Shown here: piece after piece, positions 61,408 to 64,000 of the stretch
How the letters are laid out: the number at the start of each line of letters is the position of its first letter
Position numbering within the stretch: the first letter of the stretch is position 1
Assembly: GCA_947177575.1 (NCBI GenBank)
Contig: CAMWVA010000003.1
Span: 1 to 64,000 of the forward strand
Direction: 5' to 3'
DNA: 64,000 nt
Source: an uncultured Porphyromonadaceae bacterium
Lineage (GTDB): Bacteria; Bacteroidota; Bacteroidia; Bacteroidales; Muribaculaceae
Made by a program: the position numbers and the translations under genes
The notes under the pieces: generated by a model
Database searches by the model: none
What the model was told of the DNA's origin: nothing
What the model saw: the letters and a program-made list of their open reading frames with translations, nothing else

Positions 61408-63396
61408 TTAAATCTTCGCACTCCAGCTACCCTCAGCGCTGCTTACCAGCACCACTACAGGGCTGCTTACATTAGTCTCAATACGTGCGCAGCCTTTAGC
61501 TGTACCCAAAGTAATACCTGTCATAGAGACAACACGCACCTCGGCATCTTCAGGCGCTGTAACCACTACAGCCATACCGTCACGACGGGCACTTACACCT
61601 GACAGTGTCACCTCATCGACACCCGAACCGCCATATTCAGCAAATTCGCGCACATCACTGGCTACAATATCGCCGTTCTCGTCCATCACCAATATTATAA
61701 CTGACGTATTAGCCAAGTCAATCACGGTCTCAGGTACAGCGAAAGTCAGCTCACAGGCTTTTGGTTGGTCGCCTGTCCATGATTCACTCAATGGTTCGCC
61801 GGCATAGGAAGGCTCAATACAGCGTGCCACATGCTGATACACCATTTTATCGAAAGATATGTATTGCACACCGAACTCTCCGCCTGCAAGATATTTCGTC
61901 ATGTAAGGTACAAGAAACTCACCGTATGCCGAGCTCACATACGATGCATCACGATTATAGAAACCATTAGTCTGCACATAGCCGGATGTATTACCGCGTA
62001 CATTATCCTCAACCATTACGGCAGCGGCTGTCAGCTGACGTGACTCAGCATCGTAAGCATTACGCACATCGAAATGAACTGTCAAATCCTTACCCCACGG
62101 AGAAGCAGCATCAGGAGCATCGACAGAAGTTATATTCACCTGATTATAGCTGCGACGTTCCATTTGGCTGGCTACCTCCTGACGACGGTCAGGCATCAGT
62201 CCGCGTGACGAACGGTTGAAGATAGCCTGAGGATAGCTGCTCGTACCGTTACGGTCTATAGTCGAAGCCACATACCCCTCAACACCCTCGTTCATAGGGT
62301 CGGCATAATTGATATTACCATGTATGGCAATAGGTATCACACGGCCTTTGCCTTCCTCAACCGGATAAATGTCATGATAATATTCCATTGAAGCAGCTCC
62401 CGAAGGACAGGCCTGACAACCGGTAGCTGTCAATTCTTCTATAACCACATTACTTACGTAGCTGACTGTAGGCAGACCTACAGCTCCGGTCAATACAGAA
62501 GCGGGTGCACCCTCATAATTAGGTGTCACCGTTATAGTATAGTTCAGTGTCGAGCTACTGCTCATTTCTATCGGATCAAATGTCACACGCTGATACAGGA
62601 GACTTGTACCGTTACCACCGAAAGCTTTGGTATAACTACGTGTCTGTGTCTCGTCACCGGCAGTGAGCACAGCTGTAAAACCGGCACAGGCTACAGGAGT
62701 CTTCATGCCGACATTCAGATCTATAGTTACCTCCTGTCCGGCATCAGCCACCTGAGGTGTCTTATTATCAAAAGTCACGGCATAATTACCTATCTGTATA
62801 TCGGTAAAGCCAGTCATTCCGAGGTCCTCACCTGTGCTGACAAAAGCCAGATGTACTGTCTTACCTGCAAAACCATTCAGCGGACAGTTAATTATCTTTG
62901 TGCTTACATCCGAAGCTGAGGTACCATTCACAGTACCTTCATATACCGGCACCTCACTGAAAGCATCATGTTCCGGACCATCTGTAGAGACCAGTACTTT
63001 AATCGGATTACGTCCCAGACCCCAGTTACCGGCGTTGCAATACACCGCACCGGTAAAGGTCAATTCCATAGCATCGTCAGTTATCTCTATCGGAGGAGTA
63101 ATGAGCCATTGATCAGCAGCTGTGGCAGGATCAAAATTAGTACAGCTCATAGCGTAGCACTTATCAGCATGACGGAGTAAGAGATATACCGGGCCGTCAC
63201 CTGTACTGCCGAAATAATCGCTCATTGAAGATGCCGGCACGGCACCGTTGCCATAAGTAGTCCACCCGTCGGTAGGATAATCGCTGTGCTGTTCCATAGC
63301 AATAAAGTTCTCGCTGAACAGCACCGGTGTTTCAACAGCACCAAAGGCACTTATAGCCAATGTAGCTGTCACAATCATGGTATAAAGCTTTTTCAT
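61408..63396 (-). CDS. Secreted Omp28-like protein with type IX secretion-like C-terminus
   Basis: 662 residues with a signal peptide (MKKLYTMIVTATLAISAFGA). An N-terminal jelly-roll, choice-of-anchor-like domain (FSENF, GWTTYGNG, DQWLITPPIEI) is followed by Ig-like strands and an Omp28-type thioredoxin-fold region with the CQACP motif (VEELTATGCQACPSGAA, about residue 325) and PIAIHGNINYADPM. The last 80 residues (VRVVSMTGITLGTAKG and VVVLVSSAEG) resemble a type IX sorting domain. It is likely an outer-surface or secreted protein; substrate unknown. A perfect promoter lies 150 bases upstream. Confidence 0.85.
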   Translation of the reverse strand: MKKLYTMIVTATLAISAFGAVETPVLFSENFIAMEQHSDYPTDGWTTYGNGAVPASSMSDYFGSTGDGPVYLLLRHADKCYAMSCTNFDPATAADQWLITPPIEITDDAMELTFTGAVYCNAGNWGLGRNPIKVLVSTDGPEHDAFSEVPVYEGTVNGTSASDVSTKIINCPLNGFAGKTVHLAFVSTGEDLGMTGFTDIQIGNYAVTFDNKTPQVADAGQEVTIDLNVGMKTPVACAGFTAVLTAGDETQTRSYTKAFGGNGTSLLYQRVTFDPIEMSSSSTLNYTITVTPNYEGAPASVLTGAVGLPTVSYVSNVVIEELTATGCQACPSGAASMEYYHDIYPVEEGKGRVIPIAIHGNINYADPMNEGVEGYVASTIDRNGTSSYPQAIFNRSSRGLMPDRRQEVASQMERRSYNQVNITSVDAPDAASPWGKDLTVHFDVRNAYDAESRQLTAAAVMVEDNVRGNTSGYVQTNGFYNRDASYVSSAYGEFLVPYMTKYLAGGEFGVQYISFDKMVYQHVARCIEPSYAGEPLSESWTGDQPKACELTFAVPETVIDLANTSVIILVMDENGDIVASDVREFAEYGGSGVDEVTLSGVSARRDGMAVVVTAPEDAEVRVVSMTGITLGTAKGCARIETNVSSPVVVLVSSAEGSWSAKI

Positions 63397-63549
63397 ATAT
63401 ATTTAAGGAGTATGTTTGGTATTTCAGTATATGGCAATAGATCCGACCTAAGTCAGAACACTATAGTTGTCGTTTAGACCCGGACAGCAGGGCTCAGTTT
63501 AAGTCGGTCTGAATTTAAGCCGCCGGTCTAACCGTAACGGCTTCACTTG

Positions 63550-63581
63550 CAAAATTAATAGCTTTCTCTCAATACCCCAAA
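63550..63581 (-). promoter_or_regulatory. Promoter of the Omp28-like gene
   Basis: On the minus strand TTTG (63581-63578), exactly 20 bases, and TAATTTTG (63557-63550): a complete promoter match. The leader of about 145 bases (63397-63543) has no reading frame and no clear riboswitch. Confidence 0.85.
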
Positions 63582-63647
63582 CTTTTTTAATCTTTACTGC
63601 TTCTGTTAGACAACACAAAAGATAGTCAACATACGGCCAACTTACTT

Positions 63648-64000
63648 TCACTCGCTGAAACCGATAGAGAGAAAATGAAGAATAGGCGCCATCCCTGTAA
63701 TCCAATAGTACCAGCTGTGAACTCCGCTCCGCATCCGGTAATCAATAGGAATAGCCTTTCTTTTCATAGCAAGGAAAAATTCGACATTACCCTCATAAAA
63801 GAAGTCATTATCTCCGCAATCTGTATACCATCGTACACTTTTCAGCTTCTCTACCTCTTCAGGAGTAGCATTCTCCACGTACGCCGATGGATTGTTAACG
63901 ATAAGTGAATTTGCATAGTCCTTATCAGTCTTGGCCATTTGGCTCTGTTCCGGATGGCCTAATATACCGCTTATCGCACACGAAGCACCGTAGAGTTCCG
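63648..64000 (-). CDS. Alpha/beta-hydrolase esterase, C-terminal part (runs off the window)
   Basis: The frame is open to the right edge; ATG 63938 is internal, since ELYGASCAISGILGHPEQSQ reads on upstream of it. The visible 117 residues are the end of a putative-esterase (esterase D-like) hydrolase: WYTDCGDNDFFYEGN carries the catalytic Asp, and RMRSGVHSWYYW the catalytic His in GxHxWxYW form. The nucleophile Ser lies beyond the window. Such enzymes deacylate carbohydrates or small esters. The gap of about 250 bases to the Omp28-like gene holds that gene's promoter. Confidence 0.8.
   Translation of the reverse strand, partial: ELYGASCAISGILGHPEQSQMAKTDKDYANSLIVNNPSAYVENATPEEVEKLKSVRWYTDCGDNDFFYEGNVEFFLAMKRKAIPIDYRMRSGVHSWYYWITGMAPILHFLSIGFSE

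Noticed and set aside
63499-63705. Minus-strand frame between the esterase and Omp28-like genes
   Set aside because: It overlaps the esterase 3' end and the promoter and leader of the Omp28-like gene, and does not look like protein.

Overview
The window is a stretch of Bacteroidota chromosome, most likely from a gut Bacteroidales of the Muribaculaceae/Bacteroides type. The evidence is the repeated Bacteroidota promoter (TTTG, about 20 bp, TAnnTTTG), the weakness or absence of Shine-Dalgarno sites, phylum-restricted families (DUF4494, DUF4492 beside cydAB, Omp28/type IX secretion-like C-terminus), an 11-subunit complex I without nuoEFG, and an ATP synthase a-subunit with a long secreted N-terminal extension. 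The genus is inference; no rRNA or tRNA gene is visible.

Layout. 1-6.6 kb: the end of a helix-turn-helix gene, a terminator, an RluA-type pseudouridine synthase, an array of a dispersed palindromic repeat, transketolase, an FHS-type sugar transporter, YggS and DUF4494. 6.8-12.6 kb (+): DUF4492-cydA-cydB, a two-piece chromate-type transporter and folC. 12.7-16.4 kb (-): RNase G, a 29-residue bS22/mS38-like basic protein, an HU protein, a YigZ protein and a DJ-1 protein. 16.6-19.6 kb (+): ApbE, a promoter-driven structured RNA resembling 6S RNA, two lipoproteins and a GlsB/YeaQ membrane protein. 19.9-21.5 kb (+): an AT-rich pair, a compact ABC-type ATPase and a DUF4435/TOPRIM-like protein, resembling the PARIS (AriA/AriB) anti-phage system and bracketed by very long palindromes. 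21.6-29.7 kb (-): a patatin/beta-barrel protein, serB, a Sel1-repeat protein, a DUF349 protein, a cyclophilin and an unknown protein. 29.8-32.4 kb (+): a cytidylate-kinase-like protein, RNase P RNA and a YihY protein. 32.6-37.4 kb (+): a glycogen/alpha-glucan operon (debranching enzyme, glycosyltransferase, GH57 amylase). 37.6-55.2 kb (-): the respiratory operon. 55.4-58.6 kb (-): a lipoprotein and a TonB-dependent receptor. 58.8-61.2 kb (+): serine dehydratase and RNase Z. 61.4-64.0 kb (-): a secreted Omp28-like protein and the 3' part of an esterase.

The two most notable items are the respiratory operon and the ATPase/DUF4435 pair. In the first, a complete eight-gene F1Fo ATP synthase cluster (atpDCBEFHAG) lies inside the complex I cluster, between nuoH and nuoI. 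All 18 genes are codirectional behind one strong promoter, so proton pump and proton consumer would be co-transcribed. The second is a candidate compact defence system in a region of different base composition. Other patterns of interest are a palindromic 3'-end repeat family with at least seven copies at three loci, perfect long hairpins at convergent gene junctions, and a TonB receptor promoter that almost touches the start codon.
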